Below are positions 28,166-36,529 of a stretch of 64,000 nucleotides of DNA, piece after piece. The position numbers were made by a program, and so were the translations under genes. The stretch is taken from the NCBI GenBank assembly GCA_051252515.1, contig JBPOFS010000006.1, forward strand, positions 124,001-188,000, given 5' to 3'. The number at the start of each line of letters is the position of its first letter. The first letter of the stretch is position 1. The notes beneath the pieces are model-generated. The model did no database searches. It saw only the letters and a program-made list of their open reading frames with translations, and was not told the origin of the DNA. This DNA comes from UBA5078 sp051252515. GTDB lineage: Bacteria; Pseudomonadota; Gammaproteobacteria; Pseudomonadales; Pseudohongiellaceae.

Positions 28166-28357
28166 ATGCATAGCCGCACATCAATACTCGCAATGCTTGC
28201 TGCCTTAAGCCTCAGTGCCTGCACGCCAACCGTGCAAGTGGCTGTGCCCAACGAACCTATTACCATCAACCTCAATGTCCGCATAGAACACGAGATTCGC
28301 ATAAAGGTTGAACGGGAATTGGATGACATCTTTAGCGACGACAGTGATTTATTCTAA
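28166..28357 (+). CDS. ynbE: YnbE-family outer-membrane lipoprotein
   Basis: 63 residues. Lipoprotein signal with the lipobox L-S-A-C (Cys19), then a short mature part with the YnbE-typical alternating segment around N-E-P-I-T-I-N-L-N-V and an acidic end. In E. coli, YnbE multimers bridge YdbH to the outer membrane by beta-strand addition. AGGA precedes the ATG. Position between ydbH and ydbL supports the call. Confidence 0.9.
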   Translation: MHSRTSILAMLAALSLSACTPTVQVAVPNEPITINLNVRIEHEIRIKVERELDDIFSDDSDLF

Positions 28358-28373
28358 CTTTGGAGGTGCAAGC

Positions 28374-28712
28374 ATGCGCTTGATTAAGAGTCTTACCCGC
28401 GTATTTTTCCTATTGGCCTTTACGACCAGCATGGCATTCGCTGCAAGCTTAGACGAAGCTAAGGCCGCAGGACAGATTGGCGAAAAACAAGATGGTTACA
28501 TTGGCTTTGTACAGAATAACGTGCCGGCAGATGTGATGGCTTTAGTGGCTGATGTGAATGCACAGCGACGACAGCGTTATGAGCAAATCGCTCGCGAGAA
28601 CAACATTGAGATCGGGCAAGTGGCGAAACTCGCATTTAGCCGTGCCGTGGAAAACACCCTATCTGGAAACTTCGTTGAATCCAGCCCCGGGCAGTGGGCA
28701 CGCAAACCGTAA
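28374..28712 (+). CDS. ydbL: YdbL-family periplasmic protein (DUF1318)
   Basis: 112 residues: signal peptide ending A-M-A-F-A-A, then a compact helical DUF1318 domain with the conserved G-x-I-G-E-x-x-D-G-Y and V-N-x-x-R-x-x-x-Y motifs. E. coli YdbL is described as a chaperone that keeps YnbE from over-assembling on YdbH. The start at 28374 follows a strong TTGGAGGT; a longer frame from 28308 overlaps ynbE and is rejected. The gene ends 15 bases from the convergent rsmI. Confidence 0.93.
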   Translation: MRLIKSLTRVFFLLAFTTSMAFAASLDEAKAAGQIGEKQDGYIGFVQNNVPADVMALVADVNAQRRQRYEQIARENNIEIGQVAKLAFSRAVENTLSGNFVESSPGQWARKP

Positions 28713-28727
28713 GCTAAAGACTGACCG

Positions 28728-29591
28728 CTATGAGCCCGCCTTGCTTAACTCCAAGGCGCGTTCATAGAGAAGGTTTTTCTTTACGCCACTAATACGGGAC
28801 GTTAGCGCCGCCGCCTGTTTCACCGACAAACTCTCTAACAAGATCTCAAGCGTTCTTAACGCTTCAGGGTTAAGCGCCTCTTCAGCCTGCAACACCGCCC
28901 CCTTCACTAGCAAGACAAACTCTCCACGCTGGCGATTATCATCTTCCCTGATCCACGTTTGCAGCACTTCTAATTTTGCACCGTGCAGTGTTTCGAAGGT
29001 TTTGGTGAGCTCTCGGCAAATCACGACTTCGCGCTCCCCCCCAAATGCCTCCAGCATATCAGCGAGACTGTCTAATATACGGTGCGGGGACTCATAAAAA
29101 ATTAGGGTGCGAGTTTCCTCTGCCAAACTTTGAAAATGCTTTAAACGCCCTGTACGTTTGGCCGCCGGAAACCCTTCAAAGATAAACCGGTCACTTGGCA
29201 TTCCTGCCGCACTTAACGCTGTTGTAATAGCGCAGGGGCCAGGAATGGGGATCACTCGCAATAACTCTTCCTTCGCCCTTTGCACCAAACGATAGCCAGG
29301 GTCAGAAATTAATGGCGTGCCAGCATCAGAGATTAGGGCGATCGACACCCCTTCCTTTACCTTAGCCAACAAGGCTTCTACACGCGCATCATCACTAAAG
29401 TCGTGATATGAGGTCATGCGTGTCGTAATACCAAAGTGTTGCATCAATCGCGCACTGTGACGGGTATCTTCTGCCGCAATGAGGTCCACTGAGCGCAGAA
29501 CATCTAAGGCCCGTGCGGTAATATCCCCGAGGTTTCCTATTGGAGTGGCGACGATATAAAGAGCTGCAGCTTCAATGGCATTTGACGACAT
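28728..29591 (-). CDS. rsmI: 16S rRNA (cytidine-1402 2'-O)-methyltransferase (RsmI)
   Basis: Methylates the ribose of C1402 in 16S rRNA. 287 residues, tetrapyrrole-methylase fold. Diagnostic A-T-P-I-G-N-L-G-D-I-T near the N terminus, A-E-D-T-R, and S-D-A-G-T-P-L-I-S-D-P-G. Divergent from lpoA, a common arrangement. The 142-base gap to lpoA (29592-29733) contains a short GTTGCTC/GAGCAAC hairpin (29671-29689) but no obvious promoter. Confidence 0.97.
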   Translation of the reverse strand: MSSNAIEAAALYIVATPIGNLGDITARALDVLRSVDLIAAEDTRHSARLMQHFGITTRMTSYHDFSDDARVEALLAKVKEGVSIALISDAGTPLISDPGYRLVQRAKEELLRVIPIPGPCAITTALSAAGMPSDRFIFEGFPAAKRTGRLKHFQSLAEETRTLIFYESPHRILDSLADMLEAFGGEREVVICRELTKTFETLHGAKLEVLQTWIREDDNRQRGEFVLLVKGAVLQAEEALNPEALRTLEILLESLSVKQAAALTSRISGVKKNLLYERALELSKAGS

Positions 29592-29733
29592 AAACGAGAG
29601 TCCTAGTACTTCTTAGGGGAGCAGAAAGAAGGCAGTATACACAGGCGCACGGGGCGATGCATTGACCTGTGTTGCTCGTGTAGAGCAACTGTAATAAGCT
29701 TCCCCTTCTATTCTTCCTGCTGTTGTAAATTAC

Positions 29734-31584
29734 ATGCCTGTACTCTATATCGCTCACGCTAAGCTTCGCACTTTTGGTCTCATCTGCTGTTTAGCGACCT
29801 TATTGTCCTGTGCAAGCCCCACACCGGAGGCCCCCCTCGCTCCCGTTGAAACTGCTGGGTTCGGTACTCAGAACGATGCAATCCAGAACGCCCTGGATTT
29901 AGCCCGCTCAAGCTCGCCTTCTGAATCTGCTGCCTATCGTCTAGAAGCGGTGACATTAATGTTAGAGGCCGGCAATGTCGAAGACGCACAAGACACCTTA
30001 GAACAAATAACAAACGTCTCCAATTTACCTCCTCAAACTCAAGTCCTCTATGCCGTCGCTGTAGCCAACTTGGCGCTCGCTCAAGAAGAGCCCGACGTCG
30101 CATTGCGCGCTTTGCGCTCTTCAACGCTGACACCCATCAACGCACAAGCCCCAGATTTACAAATCACTCTGCGCGAACTCAGAGCAGAAGGCTATTTTCA
30201 AGATGAGCAATATATAGCGGCTGTACGAGAAAGAATCCAATTGACCCCTTTGTTAGACAGTGCAGCGATTAACGCCAACAACAATATCATTTGGGAAATC
30301 CTTGCTAGCGCTCCTCGCGCCGAACTAAGCAATGCAGACGTGAACATTGATTCATATGAATTGCGTGGTTGGCTTGAACTCGCTCGCCTCGTAGAGAGCA
30401 ATCAACGCGACTTTCAAAGCCAGATTAGTGCGATTGATCAATGGCGCAACACATGGACACAGCACAGCGCTTCGGCCGCTTTGCCTGCCGCCATCGCAAG
30501 AATTTACACGATATGGGAAAACCGCCCTCAAGAAATCGCACTAGTGCTCCCAGTACAAGAACCCGTTGGCAAGGCAATCAGTGAAGGCTTTTTAAGTGCC
30601 TACTATGAGGCGCTCGCCAATGGGAGAAATGTGCCACGAGTGCGCATCTATGACACTAGTTTCCAGTCAGAACCCTTAGTGCTTTACGATCAAGCAGTCG
30701 ATGACGGCGCGCAATTAATTATTGGGCCGATTCTCAAAGATGCCGTGCGCCGCATTCAACGATCGAGCCGGCCCATGCCGGTGCCAACACTCGCTCTGAA
30801 CTATGGCGATTCTGGCCTTGTCGCACCACTGGGCTTATACCAGTTCGGACTCGCTCCTGAAGATGAGATCATGCAAGCGGCCGACACAGCTTGGGCTGCA
30901 GGCCATCGCTATGCCACAGTACTCACGCCCAACGGTGGCGACTACCAACGCATACAAGATAGCTTTGTAAACTATTGGCAAGAGCTGGGCGGCACTATCG
31001 TTTCCGTCGACAGTTACGGCGATGCTCGCGACTACTCCCCTGTGATCAAGCGCCTTTTTAGCATTGATGCTAGCGAAGCCAGAGCAGCAAGAATACGCAA
31101 TCTAATCCCACGCCAGAATGTAGAGTTTGTCCCGCGTCGCCGACAAGACGTGGACTTTATCTTCTTACTAGCCAATCCCAACGAAGGCCGGCAAATCAAA
31201 CCGACCCTAGCGTTCCATTTTGCGGATGATGTCCCAGTGTACGCTATGCCCTCTATTTACGATGGCGGCACAAACCCAACCGCCAATCGAGACCTCAACA
31301 ACGTCATATTCAATGACGCTCCCTGGATACTCGATAACGACGACCCATTAAAACCTAGCGTCACGTCCACTTGGTCGGCCGCATCCGGGCCTATTCAACG
31401 CCTACGCGCCATGGGGGTCGATGCGTATCGCCTATACCTGCGTATGGAGTTGATGCGCGAATTCCCTTATACGCGCCTCAATGGCGCCACAGGCGAGCTC
31501 CACTACGAAACCGACGGAAGCATTCATCGACGGCTTCGCAATGCGGTATTCGTTAATGGCGTTGCCAATATTCTGACCGAGTAA
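29734..31584 (+). CDS. lpoA: Penicillin-binding protein activator LpoA
   Basis: Outer-membrane lipoprotein that reaches through the wall to activate PBP1a. 616 residues. Lipobox L-L-S-C (Cys26), then a TPR-like helical N domain (about 45-255) and a periplasmic-binding-protein fold C domain starting at I-A-L-V-L-P-V-Q. No good ribosome site is visible before the ATG at 29734, so the start is less certain than the rest. First gene of the lpoA-yraN-diaA-dolP group found in E. coli and Pseudomonas. Confidence 0.93.
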   Translation: MPVLYIAHAKLRTFGLICCLATLLSCASPTPEAPLAPVETAGFGTQNDAIQNALDLARSSSPSESAAYRLEAVTLMLEAGNVEDAQDTLEQITNVSNLPPQTQVLYAVAVANLALAQEEPDVALRALRSSTLTPINAQAPDLQITLRELRAEGYFQDEQYIAAVRERIQLTPLLDSAAINANNNIIWEILASAPRAELSNADVNIDSYELRGWLELARLVESNQRDFQSQISAIDQWRNTWTQHSASAALPAAIARIYTIWENRPQEIALVLPVQEPVGKAISEGFLSAYYEALANGRNVPRVRIYDTSFQSEPLVLYDQAVDDGAQLIIGPILKDAVRRIQRSSRPMPVPTLALNYGDSGLVAPLGLYQFGLAPEDEIMQAADTAWAAGHRYATVLTPNGGDYQRIQDSFVNYWQELGGTIVSVDSYGDARDYSPVIKRLFSIDASEARAARIRNLIPRQNVEFVPRRRQDVDFIFLLANPNEGRQIKPTLAFHFADDVPVYAMPSIYDGGTNPTANRDLNNVIFNDAPWILDNDDPLKPSVTSTWSAASGPIQRLRAMGVDAYRLYLRMELMREFPYTRLNGATGELHYETDGSIHRRLRNAVFVNGVANILTE

Positions 31585-31661
31585 ACCTTCAGCGCACTCA
31601 ATACGTCTATACTTCAAAAGACGTAACGACAAACTCCCACTTTCACAATGGATGTGATTCT

Positions 31662-32033
31662 ATGGAGAACAAATCCAACACGCGCGAAAAAGGCGAACAG
31701 CTAGAGACTATCGCCAACGATTACCTCACAAAGCGAGGACTTGCGTTAATCACACGCAACTTCCAGTGCAAACTCGGCGAAATTGACTTGATCATGAAAG
31801 ATGCCGACACCCTCGTCTTCGTCGAAGTACGCTACCGGCGTTCCGACCGCTTTGGCCGCGCCGCTGAAACCGTCGATCGACGCAAACAACGCAAACTGGT
31901 GCGAACCGCATTGCTGTTTCTTAAAATACACCACCTAAGTCAAAACACCCCTTGTCGATTTGATATCGTTGGCATCTCGCCGCAACCGCAAACCGATACC
32001 CTTTGTTTTGACTGGATCCAAAACGCATTCTGA
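31662..32033 (+). CDS. yraN: YraN / UPF0102 family protein (endonuclease-like fold)
   Basis: 123 residues, full length for the family. Restriction-endonuclease-like core: G-E-I-D-L-I-M followed by V-F-V-E-V-R-Y-R, the D-ExK-like motif with Arg in place of Lys as in many members. The cellular role is not established; gene context (lpoA, diaA, dolP) is highly conserved. Confidence 0.93.
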   Translation: MENKSNTREKGEQLETIANDYLTKRGLALITRNFQCKLGEIDLIMKDADTLVFVEVRYRRSDRFGRAAETVDRRKQRKLVRTALLFLKIHHLSQNTPCRFDIVGISPQPQTDTLCFDWIQNAF

Positions 32034-32131
32034 TGTTTTTTGTCACACACACAGGAATACCTAGGATTCATGTACAGTTCACCAAATTAAAGTAAAATGG
32101 CTCCCATAGTGATTAAACAGCGGTCGAGCCA

Positions 32132-32728
32132 ATGGATTTGCAACAACGAGTACAACAACACTTTAATCACAGCATTGCCACTAAACAGGGCGCAGCAGCA
32201 TTGCTTAGTCCCGCGATTGTGGCGGCTAGCGAAATCATCACGCAAGCGCTACTGACAGGCAATAAAGTACTGTGTTGCGGCAATGCTGGCTCAGGCAGTC
32301 TGGCACAATATTTCACCTCCATTTTGCTGACTCGTTTCGAACGTGAGCGCCCCGGCTTTCCTGCCATCGCCTTGAACGCGGACAACCAAGTGCTCAGTAG
32401 TATCGCGAGTGACTTCACATACAAAGAAGTCTTTGCAAAACAGTTACGTGTTTTAGCTCAAGAGGGCGATATACTATTAGCCATCTCAGCAAATGGAAAC
32501 GCTCGCAATACAGCTGAAGCCATCAAAGCCGCTCATGAACGCGGCTTGAGAGTTGCGATTCTGACCGGCCGTGATGGTGACGGGATGTCTGAAATATTGG
32601 AAGATGGTGACGTCGAAATTAGGGTGCCTGCCCAATCCGTAGCAAGGATTCATGAAGTACATTTGCTGGTGCTACACAGTTTGTGTGATTTGATAGACAT
32701 TCAAATTTTTGGAGAGGATGAATCGTGA
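32132..32728 (+). CDS. diaA: SIS-domain protein DiaA / phosphoheptose-isomerase-like
   Basis: 198 residues, a single SIS domain with C-C-G-N-A-G-S-G near residue 50 and S-A-N-G-N-A-R-N. DiaA binds DnaA and promotes timely initiation at oriC; close paralogs (GmhA) isomerise sedoheptulose 7-phosphate. The yraN-diaA-dolP context favours DiaA. Its stop overlaps the dolP ATG (TGATG). Confidence 0.88.
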   Translation: MDLQQRVQQHFNHSIATKQGAAALLSPAIVAASEIITQALLTGNKVLCCGNAGSGSLAQYFTSILLTRFERERPGFPAIALNADNQVLSSIASDFTYKEVFAKQLRVLAQEGDILLAISANGNARNTAEAIKAAHERGLRVAILTGRDGDGMSEILEDGDVEIRVPAQSVARIHEVHLLVLHSLCDLIDIQIFGEDES

Positions 32729-33297
32729 TGATAATGCGCTTGCTTGCGACCACGTTGCTTTTAATGAGTACGGCTTGTACGACTATTCTAGTGGCTACAA
32801 CAGACGAGAATGGTATCCAGGAAGACCCAGGAGTACGCACGGCGGGAACAATAGTAGAAGACGAGTCCATTGAAACCAAAGTCACCGTCAATATGAAGTC
32901 CATTGAACCGGCATTTCGTGATGCTCACTTCAATGTCATTAGCCACAATGGCGTTGTTTTACTCGTCGGTCAGGTGCAATCTGACGCCTTAAAAAATCGA
33001 GCAGGACAAATAGCCGCTGACGCGAGCGCGCAGATTCGTCGCGTGCATAATGAGCTAGAGGTCGCAGGGAAAACAACACTACTATCGCGCACTAATGACA
33101 GCTGGATCAGCACCAAAGTGCGTACGCAAATGGCCGCCAACAAAGACATCACTGCCGGCCGCATTCGTGTCATCACTGAGAACGGCACTGTGTATTTAAT
33201 GGGTATGGTGTCACAAGCACAAGGTGATCGTGCGGCATTGCTCGCTCGTAATGTGGCGGGTGTTTCGAAGGTAGTGAAGGTTTTCGAATATATCTGA
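32728..33297 (+). CDS. dolP: Outer-membrane lipoprotein DolP (two BON domains)
   Basis: About 189 residues. Lipoprotein signal with Cys at about 17 (S-T-A-C), then two BON domains (about 45-110 and 120-189) with the family V-L-L-V-G-Q and V-Y-L-M-G-M turns. DolP (YraP) marks anionic lipid sites, supports BAM and envelope integrity at the division site. GGAGAGGA lies 9 bases before the ATG at 32728; an in-frame GTG at 32725 is less likely. Confidence 0.94.
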   Translation: MIMRLLATTLLLMSTACTTILVATTDENGIQEDPGVRTAGTIVEDESIETKVTVNMKSIEPAFRDAHFNVISHNGVVLLVGQVQSDALKNRAGQIAADASAQIRRVHNELEVAGKTTLLSRTNDSWISTKVRTQMAANKDITAGRIRVITENGTVYLMGMVSQAQGDRAALLARNVAGVSKVVKVFEYI

Positions 33298-33308
33298 AGA
33301 ACCCAATA

Positions 33309-33330
33309 GACTGTAGCGGCCGCTACAGTC
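33309..33330. terminator. Perfect 22-bp palindrome between dolP and sspB
   Basis: GACTGTAGCGG at 33309-33319 is followed at once by its exact inverted copy (33320-33330). As RNA it gives a 9-bp stem with a GGCC tetraloop. It lies 11 bases past the dolP stop and 13 bases before the sspB stop, between convergent genes, and is followed on the plus strand by only TTT. Likely a two-way transcription end. Confidence 0.65.
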
Positions 33331-33342
33331 TTTCCCAGCGCA

Positions 33343-33747
33343 TTACTTTACAACGCGAAGTGAAGGGCGTGCAGCTTTAGGCTCGCTCTTCTTAGGGATT
33401 CCTGGAGGAGGAGTTGAAGGGCTTGGCTCCGGCTTCTCTGGCTCAAACACCATCCCCTGTCCGTTTTCGCGTGCATATATTCCCAGTACAGAGCCAACCG
33501 GCACATAGACTGGAGTAGGGATACCTGCGAAACGTCCGCTGAACGCAATAGCTTCATCAAAGATTTGCAAATCATGAACGGCTGCCGGCGCAATGTTCAA
33601 GACGATTTGCCCGTCTTTCACATGCTCTTGTGGCACTTGAACCCCTTCCCCATACGCATTCACGAGAATATAAGGAGTACAGGAGTTCTCCAAAATCCAC
33701 TCGTAGAGTGCACGTAAAATATAGGGACGACTTGAGGTCATGGTCAT
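33343..33747 (-). CDS. sspB: ClpXP specificity-enhancing factor SspB
   Basis: Adaptor that delivers ssrA-tagged proteins to ClpXP. About 134 residues. The substrate-binding domain matches the family well (R-P-Y-I-L-R-A-L-Y-E-W near the start, D-G-Q-I-V-L-N-I-A-P and I-Y-A-R-E-N-G-Q-G), then a disordered Pro/Ser/Lys tail, ending in the ClpX-binding peptide R-P-S-L-R-V-V-K. Start chosen at ATG 33747; GTG 33759 and ATG 33741 are alternatives and no ribosome site decides. Confidence 0.95.
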   Translation of the reverse strand: MTMTSSRPYILRALYEWILENSCTPYILVNAYGEGVQVPQEHVKDGQIVLNIAPAAVHDLQIFDEAIAFSGRFAGIPTPVYVPVGSVLGIYARENGQGMVFEPEKPEPSPSTPPPGIPKKSEPKAARPSLRVVK

Positions 33748-33809
33748 GCTTTGTACCACATCGGGAAAAATCTAAGGGATCATGCTTGCGAGGCTTACGC
33801 CTAATGCAC

Positions 33810-33835
33810 AAATGCCGTCATAAATGACGGCATTT
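33810..33835 (-). terminator. 11-bp stem-loop between sspA and sspB
   Basis: AAATGCCGTCA (33810-33820) pairs exactly with TGACGGCATTT (33825-33835) around a 4-base loop, starting 6 bases past the sspA stop. The T tail is only the TTT in the stem end, so it may be a partial terminator that lowers sspB relative to sspA. Confidence 0.6.
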
Positions 33836-33841
33836 GGTGTC

Positions 33842-34474
33842 TTAGAGCATTTCTCTTTCTTGTTCTGACAGACTTGCTCGAACCGCTTCTCGTGAGAATA
33901 AACGAGCACGATAGTCTAACAACGGCTGCAAGGCCTTAGTCTCGGGCAACTCGATTCCCAGTACTGGCAAACGCCAAAGAATCGGAGTGACACAACAGTC
34001 TACGATCGTAAACTCATCACTCATAAAGTAAGGCTTCTCTGAGAAGATCGGTGCAATAGAAGTAAGACTTTCACGCAACTCTTTACGCGCTTTATCTAAC
34101 TCTGCTGCAGTGCCTTTCCCAGCCATAATGAAGTCAACAGCGCCACACCAATCACGCTGAATACGGTACATCCATAAACGGCTTTGTGCACGCGCTACAG
34201 GATAGACTGGAAAGAGCGGTGGGTGTGGAAAACGCTCATCCAAATACTCCATCATAATATTGGCTTCATACAATACTAAGTCACGATCGACCAGAGTCGG
34301 CAAAGTATTGTAAGGATTCAATGATGCCAAATCCTCAGGCTTATGCTCAGGATCTACATCGATCGTTTCAACCGTTACGCCTTTCTCAGCCAATACAATC
34401 CGTACACGATGGCTATACTGACTTGTGCCATCGGAATAAAACGTCATTGACGAACGTTTAGCTACCACACCCAT
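33842..34474 (-). CDS. sspA: Stringent starvation protein A (SspA)
   Basis: RNA-polymerase-associated regulator with a glutathione-S-transferase fold and no GST activity. 210 residues; thioredoxin-like N domain (D-G-T-S-Q-Y-S-H-R-V-R) and a helical C domain. V-V-A-K-R-S-S-M-T at the start matches the family. Pairs with sspB downstream and lies next to the bc1 operon, as in Pseudomonas. Confidence 0.96.
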   Translation of the reverse strand: MGVVAKRSSMTFYSDGTSQYSHRVRIVLAEKGVTVETIDVDPEHKPEDLASLNPYNTLPTLVDRDLVLYEANIMMEYLDERFPHPPLFPVYPVARAQSRLWMYRIQRDWCGAVDFIMAGKGTAAELDKARKELRESLTSIAPIFSEKPYFMSDEFTIVDCCVTPILWRLPVLGIELPETKALQPLLDYRARLFSREAVRASLSEQEREML

Positions 34475-34519
34475 ACTATCAACCTCTATTCGCCGTAAAA
34501 GCGGCGAAACCTAAACGTT

Positions 34520-36529
34520 TCAGTGAATATTTTTCCAATACTCACGATTCAACAGAGTCGTGAATACAAACAGAATCGCCAGGAATCCTAGAACGAAGAA
34601 CCCAATATACTCACGCGTTGCGCGAACAGGTTCACCGATGTAGTAAAGGAAATTCACAATATCGCCAACAGCTTCATCAAACTCTGCAGGGTCCATGCTG
34701 CCAGTACCGTCAACATGCTCTAATGCACAATGTTCAACGTCACCGTGGGCACAAACGACATCACCTTGTAACTCGTGAAGCACATTTGGCATCGCAACAT
34801 TAGGGAAGACGACATTGTTAACGCCATACGGACGTGTTTCATCGGCATAGAATGAACGCAAGTATGTGTACAACCATTCAGGGCTACGAACACGACCGAT
34901 CAATGTAAGATCGGGTGGTGCTGCGCCAAACCAGTTCTTCGCATGATCCGCAGACATGGAGTTATCCATGAGATCACCAATTTGGTGGTCATTGAAGATC
35001 ATGTTTTCGAGCACTAGGTCGTGAGGAATGCCAAGATCATTGGCAGTACGCTCATAGCGAGCATACTGCAACGAGTGACACGCTACACAATAGTTCATGT
35101 ATAGGTTAAAGCCAGACTGTAGTGACTCTTGAGCTGACACGTCAACTTCAACATGATCAAGCGCTACGTTGGACTCTGCCCCTACAGCTTTAAGAGGTAG
35201 GATGACCAAAGCGGCGAGTAATGCCAAGCTGAGGACCAATTGCTTCCAAGTAATCCAACGACCCGTCACACGTAGTGGCTCTGGGAACGTTTTCTCTTTC
35301 GATGTATACCAAGGCATCAAGAAGAAGAACAGGAAGTAAACCACTGTCATTACTTGCGCTAGGAACGTACGCGCCGGGCTCACAGCCATCGTGCCCAACA
35401 CCCCAAGGATGAGGAACGATACAGTGAATGCCAACAATGCGATGCGGCTGCTCCAACCCTTATAGCGAATTGATTTCACTGGGCTGCGATCCAACCAAGG
35501 CACCACGAACAAGATGGCGATTGCACCGAACATCACAATTAGACCCCAGAACTTCGCATCGACACCGAACAAAGGCACGGTTACAGCACGTAGCATTGAG
35601 TAGAAAGGTGTGTAGTACCACACTGGTGGCACGTGCTCAGGAGTCTTCAGCGAATCCGCTTCAATGAAGTTAGCGTGCTCGAGGAAGTATCCGCCCATCT
35701 CTGGTACGAAGAACACCACGAAACAGAATACGAATAGGAAAACAGTGATACCGACCAAGTCGTGCACTGTGTAGTAAGGGTGGAAAGGAATACCATCGAG
35801 AGGGATGCCATCCGGCCCTTTGTTTTTCTTGATCTCAATACCGTCTGGGTTGTTTGAGCCCACTTCATGCAGTGCCAACAGGTGTAATACCACCAAAGCA
35901 AGCAGAACGATTGGCAAAGCCACAACGTGTAGAGCAAAGAATCGATTGAGTGTAGCGCCGGAGATCAAGTAATCACCACGTACCCACACCAATAGGTCTT
36001 CCCCAATTACAGGGATGGAGCCCACTAGTGACACGATTACGTTCGCCCCCCAATAGGACATTTGTCCCCAAGGCAACACATAACCCATGAAGCCTTCGAT
36101 AACTAGAACCAGGTAGATCGCCATGCCGAAAACCCAAACGAGTTCACGAGGCTTCTTGTAGGAACCATACATAAGGCCGCGGAACATGTGCATGTACACG
36201 ACGATAAAGAATGCAGAAGCACCCGTTGAGTGCAGGTAACGGAGCAACCATCCCCACTCTACATCACGCATGATGTATTCAACCGAGGCAAACGCCCCTT
36301 CGGCACTGTTGGTATAGTTCATTGTTAGCCATACACCAGTGAGCAATTGCATCACCAAGACGACCAAAGACAAGACACCAAAGAAATACCAGAAATTGAA
36401 ATTCTTAGGTGCGTAATATTTGCTCATGTGCCGCTCCCAAGCGGCAACGATTGGAAGACGATCGTTAGTCCAGTCTCTTAGACCCGCAAGCGAGGAGACA
36501 ATCCAACCACTTTTGTTCTCATTACTCAT
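34520..36529 (-). CDS. Cytochrome b / cytochrome c1 fusion of the bc1 complex
   Basis: 669 residues in one uninterrupted frame. Residues 1 to about 410 are cytochrome b: eight membrane helices, haem histidine pairs in Y-L-H-S...Y-M-H-M-F and F-A-L-H...V-L-H-L-L, and the Qo motif P-V-W-Y. Without a stop, a linker (about 410-430) leads into a hydrophobic segment ending K-A-V-G-A that looks like the former c1 signal peptide, then cytochrome c1 with C-V-A-C-H, and a final membrane anchor. In most gammaproteobacteria petB and petC are separate genes; a precursor that is cut into b and c1 is known for Bradyrhizobium fbcH. Its ATG overlaps the petA stop (TAATG). A TTG after GGAAG near the junction could allow internal initiation but is weak. 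Confidence 0.93.
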   Translation of the reverse strand: MSNENKSGWIVSSLAGLRDWTNDRLPIVAAWERHMSKYYAPKNFNFWYFFGVLSLVVLVMQLLTGVWLTMNYTNSAEGAFASVEYIMRDVEWGWLLRYLHSTGASAFFIVVYMHMFRGLMYGSYKKPRELVWVFGMAIYLVLVIEGFMGYVLPWGQMSYWGANVIVSLVGSIPVIGEDLLVWVRGDYLISGATLNRFFALHVVALPIVLLALVVLHLLALHEVGSNNPDGIEIKKNKGPDGIPLDGIPFHPYYTVHDLVGITVFLFVFCFVVFFVPEMGGYFLEHANFIEADSLKTPEHVPPVWYYTPFYSMLRAVTVPLFGVDAKFWGLIVMFGAIAILFVVPWLDRSPVKSIRYKGWSSRIALLAFTVSFLILGVLGTMAVSPARTFLAQVMTVVYFLFFFLMPWYTSKEKTFPEPLRVTGRWITWKQLVLSLALLAALVILPLKAVGAESNVALDHVEVDVSAQESLQSGFNLYMNYCVACHSLQYARYERTANDLGIPHDLVLENMIFNDHQIGDLMDNSMSADHAKNWFGAAPPDLTLIGRVRSPEWLYTYLRSFYADETRPYGVNNVVFPNVAMPNVLHELQGDVVCAHGDVEHCALEHVDGTGSMDPAEFDEAVGDIVNFLYYIGEPVRATREYIGFFVLGFLAILFVFTTLLNREYWKNIH

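Noticed and set aside
33572..33811. A 79-codon frame over the start of sspB
   Set aside because: Out of frame with sspB, starts in the stop region of sspA, and gives a basic low-complexity protein.
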